Positions 1 through 6,227 of a stretch of DNA of 6,810 nt are shown here, piece after piece; the stretch's first letter is position 1; each line of letters starts with the position of its first letter. The notes below the pieces were generated by a model, which saw only the letters and a list, made by a program, of their open reading frames with translations, ran no database searches and was not told where the DNA came from. The DNA lies in NCBI GenBank assembly GCA_947175005.1, contig CAMWLD010000124.1:1-6810 (forward strand), read 5' to 3'. The stretch is from an uncultured Ruminococcus sp. (GTDB lineage Bacteria; Bacillota; Clostridia; Oscillospirales; Ruminococcaceae). Made by a program: the position numbers and the translations under genes.

Positions 1-1068
1 CAGATTCAGATCACCAACAGTAACCTCGATCAGACCCTCAACATCGGCTGCTTGAGCTTCGGGTGATACGGAGTGAACGGTTACGGTTGCGGGGGTGACT
101 GTTGCTTCTACTTCTTCGGGTTCAGCGGAAGCAGGAGTGTAAACGGTTTTGCCCTCTTCATTTTTTACAACTATTGAATTAAGCTTTGCTGTAGAACCGG
201 GAACCTCGCCATTTGCATAAATGTCAAACTTAATACCTTCACATGCGGGAATCTCAGAAAGATCAATTGACCATTTGCTGCCGCTGTTGACCCATATATC
301 CCAGTTTTCACCGGCAATTATAGTACCGTCAACTGTTGAAAGTCTAAAGCCCATACCGTCAGATGATTCGCAGTTGACAGTAAGTTTTGCGCCATTGCCT
401 GAAACTTGTGTGCTATCCCAAGTCCCATCAAAATAATATGCCTTATCTTCTACCTTTGTAGGCTCGTATGTTTTTTCTGCGTATTCCGTTGTGTCGGAAT
501 CAAACTTAACTATTTCAAGTTTATTTAAAGTAACCGTACTGAAAAAGCAGCTCTGTATATTGCCTGCAATACCGCCCCAATCATACATTTTGCAATCGGA
601 AATAGGAGCATATGCTACTGCATTATCTGCTGTGCTTGTAGGAATTGGAACAAGGTTGCATGTAAAGTGATAATCATCGTCACCTTCTTTATTATTATAC
701 CACTTTAATGCGGCTGCCCAGTTGTAATTTTCCCAACCCCAAGCTATAATATCGTCCAAAGCTGCGTCCCCATCATCGGTGGAGGCAGTACCTATGTTTG
801 ACATAGTGGCTTTGATATAAACGTCGGGATCGCTCATAATTGTTGCTCTGTCCGCTGCATCAATAATGATTTGTGTCCAGTCGCCATTATCCCATGTTCC
901 CGAAAATTCGGTTTTAACTTTTGACAAATCAGCAGAATACAAAACAGTTTCATTTCCGTCGGGAAGTTCCGAAATAGAATCCGCACTTGTCATCAGCGGC
1001 GTGACCGCCACAAGCCCGATCGCCATGGCAGCCGCCGTAACGCCTGCCAAAAGTTTTTTCAGCTTCAT
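1..1068 (-). CDS. Secreted Trp-rich modular protein, possibly carbohydrate-binding (N-terminal part, runs off left edge)
   Basis: An open frame of 356 codons begins at the ATG at 1066-1068 and reaches position 1 without a stop, so the C-terminus is missing. AAGGAGG lies 10 nt upstream of the ATG. Residues 1-29 form a Sec signal peptide: a KLKK start, a hydrophobic Ala/Gly/Val core and a likely cut after TSA29. Two Trp/Gly/Asp-rich, beta-type stretches follow, at about 38-190 and 205-302. Each carries a GTWD motif (residues 57-60 and 215-218), and the first ends in a strand-like TVTLNKLEIVKF. A Pro/Glu/Thr/Val-rich linker covers about 311-340, and a new segment then starts. The exposed-aromatic, Asn/Asp-rich style resembles jelly-roll carbohydrate-binding modules of Ruminococcus extracellular enzymes, but I cannot name a family. 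A catalytic, dockerin or anchoring domain may lie beyond the edge. Seen: signal peptide, modules, linker. Inferred: glycan binding. Confidence 0.85.
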   Translation of the reverse strand, partial: MKLKKLLAGVTAAAMAIGLVAVTPLMTSADSISELPDGNETVLYSADLSKVKTEFSGTWDNGDWTQIIIDAADRATIMSDPDVYIKATMSNIGTASTDDGDAALDDIIAWGWENYNWAAALKWYNNKEGDDDYHFTCNLVPIPTSTADNAVAYAPISDCKMYDWGGIAGNIQSCFFSTVTLNKLEIVKFDSDTTEYAEKTYEPTKVEDKAYYFDGTWDSTQVSGNGAKLTVNCESSDGMGFRLSTVDGTIIAGENWDIWVNSGSKWSIDLSEIPACEGIKFDIYANGEVPGSTAKLNSIVVKNEEGKTVYTPASAEPEEVEATVTPATVTVHSVSPEAQAADVEGLIEVTVGDLNL

Positions 1069-1161
1069 AAAATATCATCCTCCTTAATATGTTCTGCATT
1101 GGAAAACCGCCCAAAATCCCCCGATTTTGCACAGTTTTCTTTTAGCAAAGTGTATACTATA

Positions 1162-1190
1162 ATTATAACATAGGGGGAAAATAATCTCAA
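1162..1190 (-). promoter_or_regulatory. Sigma-A promoter for the secreted protein gene
   Basis: Read on the minus strand, the -35 box TTGAGA (1185-1190) is separated by exactly 17 bp from a perfect -10 box TATAAT (1162-1167). Transcription would start near 1155, giving a leader of about 85 nt before the ATG at 1068. I see no riboswitch-like structure in that leader. Confidence 0.8.
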
Positions 1191-1305
1191 TCGGGAAAAT
1201 TCACGAATTGTTTTTTTTTTTTTGGTAATTTTGCACAAAAAATACCGCCAAAAATTGTGATTTTCCGTTTTTGAGACCTGTAAAGAATTTTTTAAAGAAA
1301 TTTCC

Positions 1306-1327
1306 TGTAAAATCATTGATTTTTACA
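1306..1327. repeat. AT-rich inverted repeat between divergent promoters (possible operator)
   Basis: TGTAAAATCA (1306-1315) faces TGATTTTTACA (1317-1327) across a single T, with one extra T in the right arm. A second TTTACAG copy at 1328-1334 can pair with CTGTAAA at 1305-1311. It lies about 65 bp upstream of the ddh -35 box and about 115 bp upstream of the minus-strand promoter. It could be a regulator site, but in such AT-rich DNA chance is a real alternative. Confidence 0.3.
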
Positions 1328-1390
1328 TTTACAGTACTTTAGTGATTTAAATCGCGTGCATAAAACAAGCAAAAAAATTTCGTTCCCTGC

Positions 1391-1419
1391 TTGACAATCA
1401 GCCCAAAAACTGGTATACT
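1391..1419 (+). promoter_or_regulatory. Sigma-A promoter for ddh, with extended -10
   Basis: A perfect -35 TTGACA (1391-1396), a 17-bp spacer and a -10 TATACT (1414-1419) preceded by TGG give an extended -10 element. The predicted start near 1426 leaves a leader of about 84 nt. This should be a strong, probably constitutive promoter. The leader is too short for a lysine riboswitch. Confidence 0.85.
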
Positions 1420-1509
1420 TAAAAATGCAGGAAAAATTGTCACAGCTTGCAAAAGCGGTGATGTTTCAAATAGTGCAAATATTAAGTTTCAAGCATTGGA
1501 GGATATAAA

Positions 1510-2502
1510 ATGTCTATACGAGTAGGAATAATGGGCTACGGAAATTTAGGGCGCGGCGTGGAGAGCGCCATTGCCATGAATGGCACCCAAAACAGCGATA
1601 TGTCCCTGGCGGCGGTGTTTACCCGCAGAGACCCCGGCAGTCTTAAGATCATGACGGCGGGCGTGCCCGTGTATGCGGCGGACAGGGCGGCGGAGTTTGC
1701 AAAGGATATTGATGTTATGATACTTTGCGGCGGCAGCGCAAACGATCTGCCCGAGCAGACCCCCGCTCTTGCAAAATATTTTAATGTGGTGGACAGCTTT
1801 GACACCCATGCAAAAATTCCCGAGCATTTCGCAAATGTTGACAAGGCGGCAAAAGAGGGCGGCAAGGCGGCTGTTATCTCCGTGGGCTGGGACCCGGGAC
1901 TGTTTTCACTTATGAGAATGTACGGCTTGGCGGCGCTTCCCGAGGGGAAGGACTACACTTTTTGGGGCAAGGGCGTTAGTCAGGGGCATTCGGACGCTGT
2001 AAGGCGTGTGGAGGGTGTGCAGGACGCAAGGCAGTATACCATTCCCGTGGAAAGTGCGCTGGAGCGTGTGAGAAAGGGCGAAAATCCCGAGCTTACCACC
2101 CGTGAGAAGCACACGAGAGAATGCTTTGTTGTAGCAAAGGAGGGGGCGGACAAGGCTGCTATCGAGCAGACTATAAAGACAATGCCCAACTATTTTGCCG
2201 ATTATGACACCACGGTTCATTTCATTTCACAGGAGGAGCTTGACCGTGACCACAAGGGCATTCCCCACGGCGGCTTTGTTATCCGCTCGGGAAAGACCGG
2301 AGAGGGCAGCAGCCATGTAATGGAATTTTCCTTAAAGCTGGATTCCAATCCTGCGTTCACTTCCTCCGTTTTGGTTGCCTTTGCCCGTGCGGCGTACAGG
2401 CTCGGCAGCGAGGGCAATTCGGGCTGCAAGACTATTCTTGACATTCCCCCCGCATATCTTTGCAATATGAGCGGCGAGGAGCTGCGGAAAAAGCTGCTAT
2501 AA
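1510..2502 (+). CDS. ddh: meso-diaminopimelate dehydrogenase
   Basis: This cytoplasmic NADPH-dependent enzyme (EC 1.4.1.16) reversibly converts L-2-amino-6-oxopimelate (tetrahydrodipicolinate) plus ammonia into meso-diaminopimelate. It is the one-step branch of lysine synthesis and also supplies the cross-linking residue of peptidoglycan. At 330 aa it is close to the usual 320-330. Visible landmarks are the Rossmann loop GYGNLGRG (9-16), the FTRR pair (37-40) that fits NADPH 2'-phosphate binding, GWDPG (126-130), FWGKGVSQGHSD (151-162), MPNYF (225-229), PHGG (252-255) and the C-terminal SGCKTILDIPPAYL (304-317). All match the Corynebacterium glutamicum enzyme as I remember it. The ATG has GGAGG 7 nt upstream. 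The gene has its own promoter and terminator, so it is probably monocistronic. Its codon use is GC-rich compared with the next gene. Confidence 0.96.
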   Translation: MSIRVGIMGYGNLGRGVESAIAMNGTQNSDMSLAAVFTRRDPGSLKIMTAGVPVYAADRAAEFAKDIDVMILCGGSANDLPEQTPALAKYFNVVDSFDTHAKIPEHFANVDKAAKEGGKAAVISVGWDPGLFSLMRMYGLAALPEGKDYTFWGKGVSQGHSDAVRRVEGVQDARQYTIPVESALERVRKGENPELTTREKHTRECFVVAKEGADKAAIEQTIKTMPNYFADYDTTVHFISQEELDRDHKGIPHGGFVIRSGKTGEGSSHVMEFSLKLDSNPAFTSSVLVAFARAAYRLGSEGNSGCKTILDIPPAYLCNMSGEELRKKLL

Positions 2503-2521
2503 TTTTCTTGTAAAAATCTGT

Positions 2522-2556
2522 CAGGCAGCGTTTTTTTGAAATGCGCTGCCTGTTTT
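2522..2556 (+). terminator. Intrinsic terminator after ddh
   Basis: CAGGCAGCG (2522-2530) pairs perfectly with CGCTGCCTG (2544-2552). The stem can continue through a G-U pair, one T-T mismatch and three T-A pairs down to a TTG loop (2536-2538). Only four T (2553-2556) follow, so termination may be incomplete and leave read-through into the nuclease gene. It starts 20 nt after the ddh stop codon. Confidence 0.8.
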
Positions 2557-2573
2557 CGGGTTATACAATACAA

Positions 2574-2579
2574 GGGAGG
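2574..2579 (+). promoter_or_regulatory. Ribosome binding site that fixes the nuclease start
   Basis: GGGAGG lies 7 nt before the ATG at 2587. It argues against the upstream in-frame TTG at 2536, which sits in the loop of the ddh terminator and has no Shine-Dalgarno sequence. Confidence 0.8.
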
Positions 2580-2586
2580 AATCATA

Positions 2587-3456
2587 ATGTCAATGCTGTC
2601 TTTCAGTGATGTACTTAATAAAAATGGGCTTGACCCGGCTAAGGTAAGATTGATTCGTCATGTGATGTCAAATCCAAGATTTAAAAAATGTTATGAAAAA
2701 GGAATGGTGCTGGAATATACATGTCGTCAGGATGGTGATTTTAATAAAAAAAGCAAGCTTTTTGATTACTGGGCGATTTTCATAGGTGATAAGGGAACTT
2801 ATTCAAAGCTGTTTGGCGTTTACAAGGTTTTAAATTCTGTGCCTGATACATCTGACGTAATTCCGAAGGATTACCCTTGTCCCGAATCATTTCAAGGTCA
2901 GGGACTATTTTATGAATTGCAGTATATAGATGATTTTAAGGAATATGAAGGTAGGCTGATTATTGACTGGAAAACAGCAGATAAGGAAAGTATGTCGCAA
3001 AGCTGGTATCAAAAAGGGACAATTGAAAAGCCGATAATTGCTATTCAAGATGATGCTAAAAAAGTGTTTTCCGGTTTTGAAAACCTTTTTCTGAATTATG
3101 ACGAATTAAAGGAGATTGTGGAAAATCCAACAATTTATGAGAGTTGGCACACTGCACTTTCTTCTGTAAATGCAATTTATTTGATTGTCGATACAGAAAC
3201 TGGAAAACAGTATGTCGGTTCTGCATATGGTGAAAAAGGTCTGCTTGGACGGTGGTCTTGCTATGTAGATACCCTTCACGGAAACAACAAGAAAATGAAA
3301 GAACTTATCTGCAATTATCCTAATCGCTATCATTATTTTCAGTTTTCAATTTTACAGATACTTCCTAAGACCGCTACTGCCGATGATGTAATAAAAGTTG
3401 AAAGCCTATATAAAAGGAAGCTTTTGACATGTTCCTTTGGTATGAATGATAATTGA
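2587..3456 (+). CDS. GIY-YIG nuclease-domain protein with an unrecognised N-terminal region
   Basis: The product is 289 aa from the ATG at 2587. The C-terminal third is a GIY-YIG nuclease fold: AIYLIVDTETGKQYVGSA (196-213) supplies the GIY-like Tyr198 and the YVG motif (209-211). Arg222 in LLGRWSCY, Glu272 in VESLYKRKLL and the closing FGMNDN (284-289) fit the family's catalytic Arg, metal-binding Glu and terminal Asn, so the active site looks intact. The family cuts DNA and includes homing endonucleases, UvrC and restriction enzymes. Residues 1-190 match nothing I recognise. They start with a helical-looking segment followed by alternating strands (YWAIFIGDKGTYSKLFGVYKV), and could be a target-binding or specificity part. 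The gene is visibly AT-rich beside ddh, has no clear promoter and no partner methylase. A restriction or defence role is plausible but inferred. There is no signal peptide, so it is probably cytoplasmic. Confidence 0.88.
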   Translation: MSMLSFSDVLNKNGLDPAKVRLIRHVMSNPRFKKCYEKGMVLEYTCRQDGDFNKKSKLFDYWAIFIGDKGTYSKLFGVYKVLNSVPDTSDVIPKDYPCPESFQGQGLFYELQYIDDFKEYEGRLIIDWKTADKESMSQSWYQKGTIEKPIIAIQDDAKKVFSGFENLFLNYDELKEIVENPTIYESWHTALSSVNAIYLIVDTETGKQYVGSAYGEKGLLGRWSCYVDTLHGNNKKMKELICNYPNRYHYFQFSILQILPKTATADDVIKVESLYKRKLLTCSFGMNDN

Positions 3457-3477
3457 ATGCAAGTAAAGGATTATTTC

Positions 3478-3499
3478 ACTGTTAAATTAGCAGTATTTT
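3478..3499 (+). terminator. Weak candidate terminator after the nuclease gene
   Basis: ACTGTTA (3478-3484) pairs with TAGCAGT (3488-3494) through one G-U pair across an AAT loop, followed by ATTTT. The stem is short and AT-rich, so this is only a candidate. It begins 22 nt after the stop codon. Confidence 0.3.
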
Positions 3500-3553
3500 A
3501 CATACCTTGGGAATTTGTTTTATATAAATTAAGAAAATATTCATAAAATGTTC

Positions 3554-3582
3554 TTGAATTTTTCTTTGGAGTATGATATAAT
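3554..3582 (+). promoter_or_regulatory. Sigma-A promoter for tRNA-Leu
   Basis: TTGAAT (3554-3559), a 17-bp spacer ending in TGA, and a perfect TATAAT (3577-3582) form an extended -10 promoter. Transcription should begin near 3589, about 29 nt before the mature tRNA. The AT-rich tract upstream (about 3515-3550) may act as an UP element. Confidence 0.85.
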
Positions 3583-3617
3583 GTAAAAGTTGATGATGTT
3601 CATTGACTTTATATTCT

Positions 3618-3701
3618 GCGAGAGTGCTGGAATCGGCAGACAGGCACGTTTGAGGTGCGTGTGTCTTTGGCGTGTGGGTTCAAGTCCCATCTCTCGCACC
3701 A
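3618..3701 (+). tRNA. trnL: tRNA-Leu (anticodon GAG)
   Basis: The 84-nt gene has a perfect 7-bp acceptor stem (GCGAGAG 3618-3624 with CTCTCGC 3691-3697), a discriminator A and an encoded CCA at 3699-3701. The anticodon stem CACGT/GCGTG encloses the loop TTGAGGT, with anticodon GAG at 3652-3654. The T arm is GTGGG-TTCAAGT-CCCAT. A long variable arm that can fold as GTC-TTT-GGC marks it as class II, as expected for leucine. It reads CUC and CUU codons. It stands alone with its own promoter and terminator and is not part of a tRNA cluster. Confidence 0.96.
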
Positions 3702-3705
3702 TTGC

Positions 3706-3740
3706 AAAAAAGGCCGTCCTTAATAAAGGACGGCTTTTTT
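3706..3740. terminator. Bidirectional terminator between tRNA-Leu and the convergent lipoprotein gene
   Basis: GCCGTCCTT (3713-3721) and AAGGACGGC (3726-3734) form a perfect 9-bp stem with an AATA loop. It is flanked by six A (3706-3711) on the left and six T (3735-3740) on the right. The symmetric A and T tracts make it a proper terminator on both strands, ending the tRNA transcript from the left and the lipoprotein transcript from the right. Confidence 0.93.
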
Positions 3741-3756
3741 GTGTTTGTTGAATATT

Positions 3757-5037
3757 CTACGTCATATTCAGTATGCATTCAAAATCGTCACGTTCTTCGT
3801 CGGTCATTCTGCTATCCCTTACCTTGTGTGTATCATAGCAGAATTTGTAAAATTCATTCGGTTCACGCAGTCCCGCGTAGAAATACATTGTAAATTCTGC
3901 CGTGCCGTCGGGGCGGACAGCCAGATTCCAAGGGGCTTTGTAAACGGTTTCGCTTATCCCCTCCATGTCGGTAATGATCTGCGGCTCGCTTGTTGACAGC
4001 GCTTTGTCAAAGCTCCACCCGTCGGGCGAACGGTCATCGCCGTCGGTGGTGTAAAGACAGAAACACCCGGGTCTGAATATAAGCGGCTCGCCCGTAAGGC
4101 ACTGCACCCGAAGGTTTATCCTTATGTATTTGCCGTCACATATCGGCTCCGCTGTAAAGCAGTAGGAGCTTTTCGGGGTCAAAACGAAATATTCTCCCTC
4201 CATAGGCACAAGAGGCCGGGGGGCATTGTCTGCTCCCCCGTTTCTTGCGGCGCTTACGGCTTTTTTTACGGCACTGCGGTCGGTTATTTTAAATTCGACG
4301 GTCTTGCCCTTGCTTTTATCGTTGTAGGTGTCGTAGTCTGTGCTGTGATCTTCATGGTCGGTATATTTTATGGCGTTGCAGACGATCTGATATGCATAGT
4401 CAATGCAGACCTCGTCTCCCTTGAAGTCAATGTCAAAGTTTACCGTTTCTCCCGGCTCCACGGCAATTATATCTGCGGGCATGACTTTTGAGTCACGTAT
4501 CATTGCGGACAGCATAACGCCTCTGTTATTTTTGTGACTGCCGTGTATGTACATACGCGGAGCATAAAAATCAAAGCACTTTTCCGATGAATTTGTGACG
4601 GTAAATTTTGAATGCAGGATATAGTCGGTTGTATAGGTTATGTGGGTTCTTGCCGACTGCGGGTAAAACCTCACCGACTCCGCCCCCGTAAATTCCATAA
4701 GCACGGAAAAATCCTTGCAGGTATATTCGATCTGATTTTCCGCAAGAGAAGGAAGGTTAGCTGCGGTCGTTTCCGACCTTTCGGCAGTTGTTTTTTTCTC
4801 TTTTGCAGGCTCTGTTTCCGCAGGCGCAAAGGTGACTGTGGGGCGCGCCGATATGGCTTCGGGGGATTCCTTCGGGTCTGTAACTCGGGTCTCGCTTGAC
4901 ATTAAAACGGTCATGTCGGATTCGGCCGATATCTCGGACGTCTCCCCTGCGGACTGCGGCGGCTCTTCGCTGCTGCATGAGCAAAGCAAAAGAACGGACA
5001 GCAACAGTATTACCCATGTATATTTTTTAAGTATCAA
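3757..5037 (-). CDS. Putative surface lipoprotein with two beta-rich modules (second of a pair)
   Basis: The product is 426 aa and I do not recognise its function. Residues 1-21 are a lipoprotein signal peptide with lipobox LCSC (18-21), so Cys21 should be lipidated and the protein held on the outer face of the membrane. An acidic Ser/Thr/Pro/Glu linker (about 22-100) follows. Two beta-type modules come next: A at about 104-253, opening with CKDFSVLMEFTG, and B at about 283-400, with a KYIRINLRVQC strand and EFTMYFYAG near its end. The layout resembles the DUF4352-like lipoproteins of Firmicutes, but I cannot assign that family. The start is a TTG with GGGAGG 9 nt upstream. It overlaps the previous gene's end by 11 nt, implying translational coupling. 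The modules look distantly similar to those of the upstream lipoprotein. Module B is rich in cysteine (293, 300, 313, 325, 327). Confidence 0.85.
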   Translation of the reverse strand: MILKKYTWVILLLSVLLLCSCSSEEPPQSAGETSEISAESDMTVLMSSETRVTDPKESPEAISARPTVTFAPAETEPAKEKKTTAERSETTAANLPSLAENQIEYTCKDFSVLMEFTGAESVRFYPQSARTHITYTTDYILHSKFTVTNSSEKCFDFYAPRMYIHGSHKNNRGVMLSAMIRDSKVMPADIIAVEPGETVNFDIDFKGDEVCIDYAYQIVCNAIKYTDHEDHSTDYDTYNDKSKGKTVEFKITDRSAVKKAVSAARNGGADNAPRPLVPMEGEYFVLTPKSSYCFTAEPICDGKYIRINLRVQCLTGEPLIFRPGCFCLYTTDGDDRSPDGWSFDKALSTSEPQIITDMEGISETVYKAPWNLAVRPDGTAEFTMYFYAGLREPNEFYKFCYDTHKVRDSRMTDEERDDFECILNMT

Positions 5038-6211
5038 TGTATTTTTCCTCCCATGCGTCCCAGTTAAAAAGGCCGTAGCCTATGCCGTCAAGATCGCTGT
5101 AATAAGGCTCGTCATGACTGCTGTTGAACCTCGGCCAGGACACGGTGGCAAGGTCCCTGAAATCATAAACAATGGTGAATACCGTGGGGTTATCCTGATT
5201 CATGCAGATAAATTCGGGCAATTCATACAGCTGTCCCACGCCATTTAATTTAAGCTCCGCCTCCTCGGGCTCATATATAAGCTCCGGGTCTGTGCTGATA
5301 TACAGGGGATATACAAGCTCTGCCCCTACATTGTCCCCAAACGTCTGCCCCTTTTTATAACACATCATCTCAAAGGCGGCAGGCTCGATAAGCTGCGCAT
5401 AATCGCTTCTGTTATATGCCGAATAGGTAATTGACAGGTAATTTTTATCGCCCGATTTTATGGCTTTTATATGGTGAGCCTGATATGCGGTCGGGGAAGA
5501 ACGGAGAGTATGATATCCCTGCTGTCTTCCCCAGATCTCCCACGTCCGATAAAGATAATCCCTTACGTCGTCCGCGCTTTGCTTTTCGATTATATCGTCA
5601 AATTTTTCGGGATAAAAATTCTCTCCCGTTTCAAGGTATTCATTTCCGTAAAATATGCCGTTGATCTGTGCAGCCTGCTCCAGCGAGCACAGGAAGCGCA
5701 GTTCCCCCGATACTGTCTTTGCGGGCTTTATGTTCTCGAACTTTTCGGTATTGCCGCCTATATAGAACAGTTCGGAAAGGGAAAATTTCGAGGCGTCAAA
5801 GGTCTTTTCCTCCTCCGTCATATTTTTTGCATTTACCTTGACCGTCACCGTAAACAGTTCGGGATTAGCTCCCATATCGTGAACAATGTCGGGATAATAA
5901 AGGGAAGAGCAAAGATTTGTAAGCTCTGCTGTTACCGAAAAATCCTCATCTTCGTAATACGCCTTATTCTTGCCTGCGGTAAGGGGCGTTGGCTGTTTTT
6001 TTGCTTTTCCCGTTTTCTTGGTCGCCGATTCGGCAACCGAGTCGGCAGCCGCGTCTGCAACCGTTTCGGTTGCAGATTCGGCTGCCGAATTATCGGCGAT
6101 CGTTGTTTCCTCCGACGGTGCAGCTGCATTTTCCTGCGCATTTTCACAGCCCGCAAGCAGCATTGCCGCAGCCATAGCCATGCAGAAAATGTTTAGCCTT
6201 TTTCCTTTCAT
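5027..6211 (-). CDS. Putative surface lipoprotein with two beta-rich modules (first of a pair)
   Basis: The product is 394 aa and I do not recognise its function. It begins with a lipoprotein signal peptide whose lipobox is LAGC (19-22). Residues 23-80 are a low-complexity Ala/Ser/Glu/Thr/Asp linker with repeated AESAT and VADAAA units that turns basic near 65-72. Module A (about 84-190) opens with EDEDFSVTAELTN and contains a YYP motif (105-107). Module B (about 245-352) has KNYLSITYSAYN and a PTVFTIVYDF strand. The acidic tail is rich in Trp, Tyr and Asp. The ATG at 6209-6211 has GGAGG 8 nt upstream. The module order and several short motifs mirror the following lipoprotein gene, which overlaps this one by 11 nt, so the two are probably one operon and distant paralogues. 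A role in binding a surface ligand or stabilising an envelope complex is possible but unproven. Confidence 0.87.
   Translation of the reverse strand: MKGKRLNIFCMAMAAAMLLAGCENAQENAAAPSEETTIADNSAAESATETVADAAADSVAESATKKTGKAKKQPTPLTAGKNKAYYEDEDFSVTAELTNLCSSLYYPDIVHDMGANPELFTVTVKVNAKNMTEEEKTFDASKFSLSELFYIGGNTEKFENIKPAKTVSGELRFLCSLEQAAQINGIFYGNEYLETGENFYPEKFDDIIEKQSADDVRDYLYRTWEIWGRQQGYHTLRSSPTAYQAHHIKAIKSGDKNYLSITYSAYNRSDYAQLIEPAAFEMMCYKKGQTFGDNVGAELVYPLYISTDPELIYEPEEAELKLNGVGQLYELPEFICMNQDNPTVFTIVYDFRDLATVSWPRFNSSHDEPYYSDLDGIGYGLFNWDAWEEKYIDT
5047..5052 (-). promoter_or_regulatory. Ribosome binding site supporting a TTG start
   Basis: GGGAGG lies inside the end of the upstream lipoprotein gene, 9 nt before the TTG at 5035-5037. 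No in-frame ATG is better placed, and the TTG gives a complete signal peptide, which supports this unusual start. Confidence 0.75.
6042..6088. repeat. Long hairpin-forming inverted repeat inside a lipoprotein linker
   Basis: TCTGCAACCG (6054-6063) and CGGTTGCAGA (6067-6076) form a perfect 10-bp stem around TTT. After a 2-nt symmetric internal loop, CGGCAGCCG (6043-6051) and CGGCTGCCG (6079-6087) add 9 bp, and T6042-A6088 adds one more. The repeat encodes linker residues 42-57 of the upstream lipoprotein (AAESAT and ETVADAAA units). Confidence 0.85.
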
Positions 6212-6227
6212 TAAATAACCCTCCGTT

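Larger units (their letters stand above)
1069..1509. other. AT-rich divergent intergenic region
   Basis: This 441-bp gap separates two divergently transcribed genes and carries one strong promoter facing each way (1162-1190 and 1391-1419). Between them, 1191-1390 is very AT-rich. It includes a run of 13 T at 1211-1223 and a near-perfect inverted repeat at 1306-1327. I see no convincing gene here: the short minus-strand frame crossing 1065-1316 has no ribosome binding site, reads as low-complexity basic sequence and overlaps the promoter. Confidence 0.7.

Noticed and set aside
1065..1316. 83-codon minus-strand frame upstream of the secreted protein
   Set aside because: It overlaps the promoter and leader, lacks a ribosome binding site, and its Lys/Phe/Ile-rich content is what AT-rich noncoding DNA gives.
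1426..1509. Lysine riboswitch or other leader control before ddh
   Set aside because: The leader is only about 84 nt and shows no long stems or terminator; lysine riboswitches are far larger.
2561..2570. TTATACAATA as a -10 box for the nuclease gene
   Set aside because: No acceptable -35 box lies 16-18 bp upstream, and transcription would begin within or next to the ribosome binding site.
2536..2586. Upstream TTG start giving the nuclease 17 extra residues
   Set aside because: It lies in the terminator loop, has no ribosome binding site, and the ATG at 2587 has an ideal one.
3618..3701. tRNA-Leu as an integration site for a mobile island
   Set aside because: I found no duplicated tRNA 3' end, integrase or excisionase in the window. 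The AT-rich nuclease gene lies on the 5' side of the tRNA, not at the usual 3' attachment end.
5471..6196. 241-codon plus-strand open frame
   Set aside because: It is antisense to the lipoprotein gene, rich in Arg, Cys and Phe as expected from a reversed Ala/Glu/Lys-rich frame, and has no ribosome binding site. The minus frame has a signal peptide, lipobox and Shine-Dalgarno sequence.
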